A DNA stretch of 51,781 nt, from assembly GCA_036001225.1 (NCBI GenBank), contig DASYUM010000311.1, positions 1 through 51,781 on the forward strand, in the 5' to 3' direction. Below, one piece after another: positions 1 to 5,942 of the stretch (position 1 is the first letter of the stretch; every line of letters begins with the position of its first letter). Source of the DNA: DASYUM01 sp036001225 (GTDB lineage Bacteria; Methylomirabilota; Methylomirabilia; Rokubacteriales; DASRDR01). The notes beneath the pieces were generated by a model. That model did no database searches and was not told the DNA's origin. It saw nothing but the letters and a program-made list of their open reading frames with translations. Position numbers and translations under genes: made by a program.

Positions 1-534
1 GCCTACCAGACCCTGGTCGAGGCCGACAGCCCCCTCGAACCGGCAGCCCGGGAGCGCCTGGCGGCCGCCCTCGCCGAGCGCTCGGGCTGGCTCGTCGATG
101 CCTTCGCGCAGCAAGGCTATCGGGTGGCCCTCACGCCCGGCGATTACTACTGGGGCTCCAACGGGGTGGCCCTCGGCCGGGCGGTGCAGCTGCTGGCCGC
201 CCATCGGATGACCGGCCGGGCCCCGTATCGGGAGGCGGCGCTCGATCAGCTCCACTACGTGTTCGGGCGGAACGCCCTCGGCAAGAGCTTCGTGACCGGG
301 CTCGGCGCCGATCCCGTGCGCCATCCCACCCATCAGCCCTCGATCGCGCACCCGCGGCGTCTGGTCCTCCCGGGTCTCCTCGTCGGCGGGCCGAATGCCC
401 AGGCCGAAGGCGTGGCCGCCTCCGCGCCGGCCCGCGCGTACAAGGACGACGGGAAACTCTACGGGGTCAACGAGCCGACCATCTACTGGAACGCCGCGCT
501 GGCCCACGTCCTCGCCCATTTCATCGCCCGCTAG
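1..534 (+). CDS. Glycoside hydrolase family 9 (endoglucanase-like), 3' part only
   Basis: The frame is open from the first base of the window, so the gene starts outside it and only about 177 C-terminal residues are present. They carry the end of a GH9 (alpha/alpha)6 catalytic domain: GRNALGKSFVTGLG followed by HPTHQPS holds the histidine-containing GH9 signature, PGLLVGGPN follows, and YKDDGKLYGVNEPTIYWNAA matches the second signature, whose Asp and Glu are the catalytic base and acid in the family. GH9 enzymes invert beta-1,4-glucan or glucosaminide bonds; the substrate cannot be told from this piece. It lies beside a polysaccharide cluster and converges on the deacetylase gene, with repeat A1 between the two stops. 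Family is confident; substrate unknown. Confidence 0.85.
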   Translation, partial: AYQTLVEADSPLEPAARERLAAALAERSGWLVDAFAQQGYRVALTPGDYYWGSNGVALGRAVQLLAAHRMTGRAPYREAALDQLHYVFGRNALGKSFVTGLGADPVRHPTHQPSIAHPRRLVLPGLLVGGPNAQAEGVAASAPARAYKDDGKLYGVNEPTIYWNAALAHVLAHFIAR

Positions 535-554
535 GCCGCCGGGGCCGCGTTCTA

Positions 555-677
555 CCCCCGGGCCGAGAACCGAGCAGCTCGAGGACGCAGGGAGGAGGCG
601 CGCCGAGGCGTACTCCTGTACGTTGAGGCGTGCCGACGACCGAGGACGCAGAGATGCGACGGTTATCGGCCCGGGGG
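555..677. repeat. Structured repeat A, copy 1 (123 bp)
   Basis: The ends are a perfect 12-bp inverted repeat, CCCCCGGGCCGA and TCGGCCCGGGGG. Inside is a central hairpin (CGTAC-tcct-GTACG flanked by GGCGCGCC/GGCGTGCC) and the octamer GAGGACGC appears on both sides. Copies lie at 39546-39669 and, inverted and interrupted, at 50028-50208. It fills the space between the GH9 stop and the stop of the minus-strand deacetylase gene, ending 1 nt from the latter, so it may act as a terminator or 3' UTR structure. Confidence 0.8.
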
Positions 678-678
678 C

Positions 679-1464
679 TCAGGCGGCGCGGCGGGGGATC
701 AGGCTCCGGTACACGCCTCGCAGGGCTGGGTAACGGGGGAGGAGCCCGAGGCCGAACCAGGCCCACGACTCGTGAGCGGCATCCACCCGGGCCAGGGCGT
801 GGGCCGAGCGCCGGATCTCAGGCCCGGCCAGGCCGACCGCGTAGCCGGCGTCGGCCACCGCGGCCATCACGCGCCGATCGACGCGGTTGAACGGGTAGGC
901 GAGCGACCGCACGGCGATTCCGAGCCGGTCCTCCAGCCGCGCCTTGGCGCCGGCCACCTCCTCACGCAGGGCGGCCTCGCGGAGCGTCGTGAGGTCGGGG
1001 TGGGTCAGCGAGTGGGCCCCGACCTCCATGCCGGCGGCGAGCCAGGCGTCCACGCCGCTCCAATCCATGAGGGGCGCCGGGTCCGTCCAGTGCGCCCGCT
1101 TGCCGACCGCGCCCGCCACCAGGTAGCAGGTGGCCGTGAAGCCGAACTCGCCGAGGAGCGGCAGGGCCACGGTGAGCGTGTCCAGGTAGCCGTCGTCGAA
1201 GGTGATGGCGACCGCGCGAGCCGGCAGGGCGGCCGGGGTGGCGAAGGCCACCGGCGAGACCGAGCGGTAGCCGAGGGCGTGCAGGAGCGTGAGCTGACGC
1301 CGGAAGCGCGCGACGGCGAGGCTGAAGGGATGGCCACCGGTACGCCGGGTGAGCCGGTGGTACATCAGGATCGGCGTCTGGCGGTAGAGCAACGCGGGAC
1401 CGCGCGCCCCGGCGTCGGGCCGGGGGGCGGGGTCGGGGCGGACCATCCGCAGGTCTGGCGTCAC
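679..1464 (-). CDS. Polysaccharide deacetylase (NodB/CE4 family)
   Basis: About 261 residues with the CE4 order: ILMYHRL near residue 35, the first metal-binding motif TFDDGY with its two Asp, then the zinc-binding HSLTHPDL (HxxxHP type), and later the LAYPFN motif. Such enzymes remove N- or O-acetyl groups from polymers. No clear signal peptide is seen, as is common for deacetylases of exopolysaccharide clusters. The GTG start at 1464 overlaps the stop of the acyltransferase gene by GTGA, which suggests translational coupling; an ATG at 1446 is the alternative. Last gene of the 4604-679 operon; repeat A1 follows its stop. Acting on the polymer made by the neighbouring genes is inferred from context. 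Confidence 0.88.
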   Translation of the reverse strand: MTPDLRMVRPDPAPRPDAGARGPALLYRQTPILMYHRLTRRTGGHPFSLAVARFRRQLTLLHALGYRSVSPVAFATPAALPARAVAITFDDGYLDTLTVALPLLGEFGFTATCYLVAGAVGKRAHWTDPAPLMDWSGVDAWLAAGMEVGAHSLTHPDLTTLREAALREEVAGAKARLEDRLGIAVRSLAYPFNRVDRRVMAAVADAGYAVGLAGPEIRRSAHALARVDAAHESWAWFGLGLLPRYPALRGVYRSLIPRRAA

Positions 1465-2663
1465 GCCGAGCCCGCCAGCCGGCGCTGGACGGCGCGCTTG
1501 AGCCGGCGGAGGGGCCGGCTCAGGTCCTGGTGCGCCCACGCCCACGGCCGGACCCGGCCTCGCCAGACGTGCAGGGCCCGCCCGCGCACGCCGCGCCACG
1601 CCATCACACGCTGGAGCGCGAACGCGGACTGCGTCCACCGGAGCTTGTACCACTCGTCGCCGCGCCCGAAGTCGAGCACGTCGGCGGCGCCCGTCACCCG
1701 CAGGTGCTCGATCATGGCCAGGGTCAGCAGCATGTTCGGGGAGTGGCGGGCGAAGTCGTGGTCGTGGGCGCCCATCCAGTAAAAGAGCCGGCGGCCATAG
1801 AGGAAGTAGAGGCCGGTGGCGAGGAGCCGACCGTCGAGCACGAGCCGGGGGAGGTAGAGCCAGCCGTGCCGGAGCGCTTCCAGCGCGATCCCCCGGACCC
1901 ACCCCCAGTAGCCGGGGAGCTGGAGCCGGCTGAGCTCTCCCTGGCCGCTCCAGCGCGCCTGGTGGAACGCGCGGAGGTCCTCGAGCCCGGCCTCGACCTC
2001 GCCCGCATCGGCCGGGAAGACGACCTCGAGCTTCCCCTGCCGGCCGAGCACCCGCTGCTGCCGGGCCAGGTCCTTCAGCATGGAGCGACTGGCGCCGGCC
2101 GCCCACTCCTCCGGCCGCACGTCGAGGACCGGGTTGACGGTGAGCGTGGTCGTCTCGTGACCAACCCCGCCAGCGGCGGCGAGGGCCGCCTGAAGGGCGC
2201 GCGCGGTCAGCGAACCCTCGGGGACACACCAGAGGTCGAGCAGGTCCCACTTCCCCGCCACCACGAAGCGGGCCAGGGCCGGCGCCAGCGCCTCCTCGCC
2301 GGGCGCCAGCAGCAGGGTCCCGACGTCCGCCTCTTCCGAGCCGAGGAACTCCCGAATGCGGAGGCCACCGCGAGCCGTGGTGCACAGCGGGGCGAGGGCG
2401 ACCAGGCGGCCATCCCGCCGGGCGCCGGCCAGGTGGAGGCGACGGCCGGCCCCGAAGTGCCGCCACCATGCGAGGCCCCACTCGGGCGCGGCGAAGATCA
2501 CCGGCTCGGATACCGTCGCGGCCAGGTGGCGCCACTCCGGCTCCAGGCGGGCGAGACCCGCCGCGTCCTCGACCACGAACCAGTCCACTTCGGGTCGGCT
2601 CACCGGTCTACCCTCCGTGTTCGACATGACAGCGGTATACTCCCGGCCCCGGCCGCGGCTCAC
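1461..2663 (-). CDS. FemAB/CelD-like GNAT acyltransferase (Acetyltransf_6 type)
   Basis: A protein of about 400 residues with the fold signature of the BioF2/CelD-like acetyltransferase family: N-terminal EPEWRHLAA, a middle PVLDVRPEEW segment, and the C-terminal conserved stretch DFGRGDEWYKLRW, typical of this group in exopolysaccharide clusters. The family probably transfers acyl groups to sugars or lipids; the donor is unknown. The GTG at 2663 overlaps the receiver gene stop (GTGA). An ATG at 2627 preceded by GGGAG at long spacing is an alternative that removes 12 residues. Sits between the receiver-domain gene and the deacetylase, fitting a polymer-modification role. Family call is good; substrate is not known. 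Confidence 0.8.
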   Translation of the reverse strand: MSRGRGREYTAVMSNTEGRPVSRPEVDWFVVEDAAGLARLEPEWRHLAATVSEPVIFAAPEWGLAWWRHFGAGRRLHLAGARRDGRLVALAPLCTTARGGLRIREFLGSEEADVGTLLLAPGEEALAPALARFVVAGKWDLLDLWCVPEGSLTARALQAALAAAGGVGHETTTLTVNPVLDVRPEEWAAGASRSMLKDLARQQRVLGRQGKLEVVFPADAGEVEAGLEDLRAFHQARWSGQGELSRLQLPGYWGWVRGIALEALRHGWLYLPRLVLDGRLLATGLYFLYGRRLFYWMGAHDHDFARHSPNMLLTLAMIEHLRVTGAADVLDFGRGDEWYKLRWTQSAFALQRVMAWRGVRGRALHVWRGRVRPWAWAHQDLSRPLRRLKRAVQRRLAGSA

Positions 2664-3061
2664 GTGCGCTCACTCTCGCCCGACCGCTCGGGCCGCGCCA
2701 GCTCGTGGAGGAACCGCAAGAGCTTCTGCAGCTCCGGCGGCTTTGGCAGCACCGCGACCGCGCCCAGCCGGAAAGCCTCCGCCTCGCGGTCCGGCTCGAT
2801 GTAGGCGGACAGGATCACCACCCGGGTGTCGGGCACGACCTGGCGCAGCTCCCGCAGCGTGACCAGCCCGTCCATTCCCGGCATCACCAGGTCGAGCAGG
2901 ATCACGTCGAAATGCTCCCGACGGGCCCGGGCGACCGCCTGCGTCCCGTCGGTGGCGGTGGCGACGTCGAAGCCTTCGCCGTGGAGGATGCTCTTGAAGG
3001 TCGCGATGATGGCCGCGTCGTCGTCCACCACCAGGATGCGGGGGCGGCTCCCCGTGGCCAT
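2660..3061 (-). CDS. Stand-alone response regulator receiver domain
   Basis: A single CheY-like domain of about 133 residues with no output domain. Acidic pocket DDD near residues 13-15, phospho-acceptor Asp in VILLDLVMPGMDG (about residue 56), hydroxyl residue in VVILSAY and the conserved Lys in LPKPPE are all present. The ATG at 3061 is chosen because AAGGTGG lies 7 nt upstream and the codon overlaps the stop of a preceding 22-codon reading frame (TGATG). Lying between the O-antigen ligase and the acyltransferase, it may relay a phosphorylation signal by protein-protein contact. Its kinase is not evident; the GAF kinase at 13714 is one candidate. Confidence 0.88.
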   Translation of the reverse strand: MATGSRPRILVVDDDAAIIATFKSILHGEGFDVATATDGTQAVARARREHFDVILLDLVMPGMDGLVTLRELRQVVPDTRVVILSAYIEPDREAEAFRLGAVAVLPKPPELQKLLRFLHELARPERSGESERT

Positions 3062-3129
3062 CACGGCACCACCTTCGAATCCGCCTCCGCTCGCGCGCTC
3101 GCGACGGGCATCGGCCCGGGTCTGTTCAC
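3061..3129 (-). CDS. Possible 22-residue coupled small ORF
   Basis: A GTG at 3129 overlaps the ligase stop (GTGA), and the frame runs 22 codons to a TGA that overlaps the receiver-gene ATG (TGATG). It reads MNRPGPMPVASARAEADSKV then VP. Its first eight residues and about 23 of 27 bases resemble the start of the GT39-like gene at 21156 (MSRPGPMPVAP). It may only serve to carry ribosomes to the next gene, or be a relic of a gene start. No function is claimed. Confidence 0.25.
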   Translation of the reverse strand: MNRPGPMPVASARAEADSKVVP

Positions 3130-4604
3130 AGGCGCCAGCGGGGCACCGTCGGCCGCCGCACCAGTCCGCCCCACATCTGGAGCGGACCGAGCAGCCCGAT
3201 CAGCGTGCCGAGATAGATCATGTTGCGCGCGAAGGTCAGCTGCAGCTCGTAGGACGAGGCGATGAGCTGGTTGACGATCGCGACCGGGATGATCGTGGCC
3301 ACTGCCCGGAGCAGCGGATCGCGCAGATGCCGGTAGGTCCACGCGGCTTCGGCCACGATCCGGGCGAAGAAGAACATGATGAGGATGAAGCCGAGGGTGC
3401 CGGTCTTCACCCAGATCCACATGACCTCGTTGTGGGGGATGTACTCGACCAGCGGAAAGTCCAGCTTGGGCATGCCGCGGACGATCTCGTAGGGATGCCC
3501 GAACCCGACTCCCCACGGATGGGCCTGGACGGTGTAGCGGAGGTTTTCCAGCTCGACCACGCGATAGAGGTTGGAGGTGTTGGTCGGGTCGAACAGCGAG
3601 AGCGCGCGCTGGATCGGACGCCCGAAGGGCGACGAGGAGCCGGCGAAGGCGGCGACATAGGCGGTCACGACCAGGAGAAACGGCAGCGCCACCCGCAGGA
3701 TCCGCCGGCGGGCGATCGACGACAGGGTGGTCATGAAGTACACCGAGCAGACGGCGAGGCCGACGTAGGCGACGCGCCGCTGGGTGAGGACGAGGGCGGC
3801 GAACATGAAGGGCGCGCTGGCGCCGAGGATGCGCTCCAGCACCGGCGCGCTCCGGTAGTAGTAGAGGGCGGCCAGCAAGAACAGAAGCGGCACGATCATC
3901 ACCGGGTCCTCGTGGGCCATGAAGGTCTCGCGGAGGTCGAGCTCCATCCGGAGGACGAAGAAGTACCGGTAGAGCCCCTGCACGGACTTGGCCGCCAGCG
4001 CCAGCACCATGACCGAGAGGATCAGGACGAGGTCTTCCCGCTTCTCCACCAACTGGGGAACGAACCAGGCGAGCCCGAGCAGGTAGGCGAGCGCCCGGAC
4101 CTCCCACAGGGCGACCTTGAAGTCCCCGCCCTGCATGACGCCGAGCGTGAACGCGACCCCGAGCGTCCCCGCCGCGATCAGCCAGGCCGACCGGCAGGGT
4201 ATCGGGGCCAGCCGGAGCCGATTGGTGAGGAGGCCCTGAGCGAGCCAGATCCCGATCAGGAGGACGAACCAGATCTCCACCGCGTTGGCCTGGACGCCGG
4301 CGAGCGGCGTGTACTCCTTCAGGTTCTCGAAGATCGGCAGCGTCTGGAGCGCCAGCGGCCGGATGCTGTCCGGCATCGTGTTGATCTCGAACTGCTCGGT
4401 CAGGAGCGCCAGGCCGAGCAGCAGGGCGAAGCCGTAGACCGGCCGCCACCACGAGACGCCGAGGACGATCGGCACCGCCACCACGAAGTAGGCGAGGGGG
4501 GTGTCGGCCCCGAGGGTGAGGCCGACGACGAGGAGCAGGCCGGTGCCGCCGATCAGGAACGCCTCTTCGGGACGGACGCGGGAGGCCGGAATCGCCACGC
4601 GCAT
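3126..4604 (-). CDS. O-antigen ligase / Wzy-like polymerase membrane protein
   Basis: About 492 residues with roughly a dozen hydrophobic segments and a long periplasmic loop between later helices. That loop holds the Wzy_C-type features: NLYRVVELENLRYTVQAHP, then GVGFGHPYEI and IPHNEVMWIWVKTGTLG, the last being the HNxxL/W-like signature before the final helices. Members polymerise or ligate lipid-linked repeat units at the periplasmic face of the inner membrane. Here a polymerase role for the neighbouring exopolysaccharide is likely because no other Wzy candidate lies in the cluster. First gene of the minus operon. The ATG at 4604 lies only about 7 nt from the predicted sigma-54 start site, so GTG 4598 is an alternative. 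Confidence 0.82.
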   Translation of the reverse strand: MRVAIPASRVRPEEAFLIGGTGLLLVVGLTLGADTPLAYFVVAVPIVLGVSWWRPVYGFALLLGLALLTEQFEINTMPDSIRPLALQTLPIFENLKEYTPLAGVQANAVEIWFVLLIGIWLAQGLLTNRLRLAPIPCRSAWLIAAGTLGVAFTLGVMQGGDFKVALWEVRALAYLLGLAWFVPQLVEKREDLVLILSVMVLALAAKSVQGLYRYFFVLRMELDLRETFMAHEDPVMIVPLLFLLAALYYYRSAPVLERILGASAPFMFAALVLTQRRVAYVGLAVCSVYFMTTLSSIARRRILRVALPFLLVVTAYVAAFAGSSSPFGRPIQRALSLFDPTNTSNLYRVVELENLRYTVQAHPWGVGFGHPYEIVRGMPKLDFPLVEYIPHNEVMWIWVKTGTLGFILIMFFFARIVAEAAWTYRHLRDPLLRAVATIIPVAIVNQLIASSYELQLTFARNMIYLGTLIGLLGPLQMWGGLVRRPTVPRWRL

Positions 4605-4622
4605 GGCCACGCCCCCGAGGGA

Positions 4623-4637
4623 GCAATGGTCGTGCCA
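4623..4637 (-). promoter_or_regulatory. Sigma-54 promoter for the O-antigen ligase operon
   Basis: On the minus strand TGGCACGACCATTGC matches the RpoN consensus TGGCAC-N5-TTGC exactly, with GG and GC 10 nt apart. Predicted start near 4611, leaving a very short leader before the ATG at 4604. An NtrC-type activator is encoded at 15861. Confidence 0.7.
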
Positions 4638-4689
4638 GTGGGGGTCCGCTGACGCCGTCAGGCGCCCTCGCCAGGCCCCCCGGGCCGTC

Positions 4690-4713
4690 CCGGCAATTGT
4701 TGCATTGCTCCGG
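4690..4713. promoter_or_regulatory. Candidate activator (UAS) dyad between divergent sigma-54 promoters
   Basis: The site GGCAATTGTTGCATTGC holds an inner dyad GCAA-TTG-TTGC and an outer GCAAT/ATTGC, bounded by CCGG on both sides; another GGCAAC follows at once. It lies about 90 bp from the minus-strand start and about 140 bp from the plus-strand start, normal distances for an NtrC-family enhancer. Binding by the 15861 regulator is inferred. Confidence 0.45.
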
Positions 4714-4817
4714 CAACTTTCGGCCGGGACCCGGCCGCTCGCCGCCGCTGCCGGCGATCTTTGGAGGCGGAGGGTGCGACCGGCCGGCCCCCGCGCCGCC
4801 CGCGCGGCGAGAGTCGC

Positions 4818-4832
4818 TGGCATATGCCTTGC
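4818..4832 (+). promoter_or_regulatory. Sigma-54 promoter for the exopolysaccharide operon
   Basis: TGGCATATGCCTTGC fits TGGCAY-N5-TTGC with the required 10-nt GG to GC spacing. Predicted start near 4844, followed directly by the ribosome binding site GGAGG (4848-4852), 8 nt from the ATG at 4861. The compact layout supports the call. Confidence 0.72.
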
Positions 4833-4860
4833 TCGATCCCTTCACGGGGAGGTTCTCACG

Positions 4861-5925
4861 ATGAGATTTGCGGCTCTCGCGGTTTGCAGTGCCCTCGTGC
4901 CGACGCTGGCCGGCTGTGCCGGCGCCCCTCAGACGCCCGTGACCTCGGCGCCTGGGGGCCCGGCGCCGGCCGCCGCCCCTCTGACCTCGGCGCCGGCCGC
5001 GGCCCCTCTGACCCCGGCGCCGGCCGCCACCCCTCTGACCCCGGCGCCGTCCCGGGGGGTCGCCCCCCCGCCGGCCGTGTCCATGCAGGCCCCCACCGGG
5101 GGTGACTACAAGCTGGCGGCCAAGGACCAGATCACGATCACCGTCCACAGCCAGGACGACCTCACGCGCACGGTGCGGGTGAGCGAGTCGGGCACCATCA
5201 CGCTTCCGCTGCTCGGGGAGCTGACGGTGGCCGGCCTGACGGCGGCCGAGGTCGAAGAGAAGATCACCGCCGGCTTGAAGGGCGGCTACCTGGTGAATCC
5301 GCGGGTGACGGTGACGGTGGCCGAGTACCAGGGGCGGCAGGTGTCGGTGATGGGCGCCGTGCAGCAACCGGGCAGCTACGCCTTGAAGACCAACGGCACG
5401 ACGCTCCTGGTGGCGCTGTCGGAGGCCAAGGGGGTGCGGGAGGGCGCCGACCGGGTGGCCTACGTGGTGCGGGCGCACCCGCGGCCGGGCGAGCCGCAGC
5501 CTCTCACGGTGGACCTCGACGCCCTGCTCCGCGCGGGTGACCCGCGCCACAACGTGGTGGTGGAGGCGGGCGACTCGGTCTACGTGCCCGAGGCCAATAC
5601 CTACTACGTCGCCGGCGAGGTGGAGAAGCGGGGCGCCTATCCGCTGCGGCGGGACACCACGGTGTCCAAGGCGCTGACCGAAGCCGGCGGCGTGACCAAG
5701 CGCGCGTCCACCGGGGAGATCAAGATCATCCGCACGTTGCCGACGGGCGAGAAGCGCGAGATCGGCGGCATCGACCTCCAGGCGGTGATGGCGGGCGACA
5801 AGAGCCAGGACATGCCATTGATGGCCCAGGACGTCGTGGTGGTGCCGCCCAGCGGCGCCAAGGTCGCGGCCTACGGCGTCCTCGACTTCCTCAAGGGCCT
5901 CTTCAGCATCGGCATCACTCCGTAA
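4861..5925 (+). CDS. Polysaccharide export outer-membrane lipoprotein (Wza-like, SLBB)
   Basis: 354 residues. A lipoprotein signal peptide ends in the lipobox LAGC with Cys near residue 20. A Pro/Ala/Thr-rich linker (about 35-65) is built from a 27-bp tandem repeat. The Poly_export domain begins at YKLAAKDQITITV (about residue 81), followed by two SLBB-like domains (GRQVSVMGAVQQPGSY and TYYVAGEVEKRGAYPL). Members form the outer-membrane channel for polymer exit and work with the Wzc-like protein encoded 18 nt downstream. ATG 4861 has GGAGG at 8 nt. The C-terminus ends with DFLKGLFSIGITP. First gene of the plus operon, under the sigma-54 promoter at 4818. Confidence 0.93.
   Translation: MRFAALAVCSALVPTLAGCAGAPQTPVTSAPGGPAPAAAPLTSAPAAAPLTPAPAATPLTPAPSRGVAPPPAVSMQAPTGGDYKLAAKDQITITVHSQDDLTRTVRVSESGTITLPLLGELTVAGLTAAEVEEKITAGLKGGYLVNPRVTVTVAEYQGRQVSVMGAVQQPGSYALKTNGTTLLVALSEAKGVREGADRVAYVVRAHPRPGEPQPLTVDLDALLRAGDPRHNVVVEAGDSVYVPEANTYYVAGEVEKRGAYPLRRDTTVSKALTEAGGVTKRASTGEIKIIRTLPTGEKREIGGIDLQAVMAGDKSQDMPLMAQDVVVVPPSGAKVAAYGVLDFLKGLFSIGITP
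4963..5043 (+). repeat. Three tandem 27-bp repeats in the export lipoprotein
   Basis: Units at 4963-4989, 4990-5016 and 5017-5043 start with GCGCCGGCC and end with CTGACC plus TCG or CCG; a partial fourth starts at 5044. They encode APAAAPLTS-like nonapeptides forming the linker after the lipid anchor. Unit number may vary by slippage. Confidence 0.85.
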
Positions 5926-5942
5926 CCGCACAGGAGAGCTGG

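Noticed and set aside
679..2535. 618-codon minus-strand reading frame
   Set aside because: Only its last 260 codons are real (deacetylase); the rest is the antiparallel-frame shadow of the acyltransferase gene, rich in Arg, Gly and Pro.
2826..4652. Long plus-strand frame opposite the O-antigen ligase
   Set aside because: Composition (Asp, Glu, His, Arg runs) is that of an antisense shadow in high-GC DNA, and the minus strand has a clear family match with helices.
4690..4713. Third sigma-54 promoter at CGGCAATTGTTGCAT
   Set aside because: GG and GC are 8 nt apart rather than 10, so it fits an activator-binding dyad better than a promoter.
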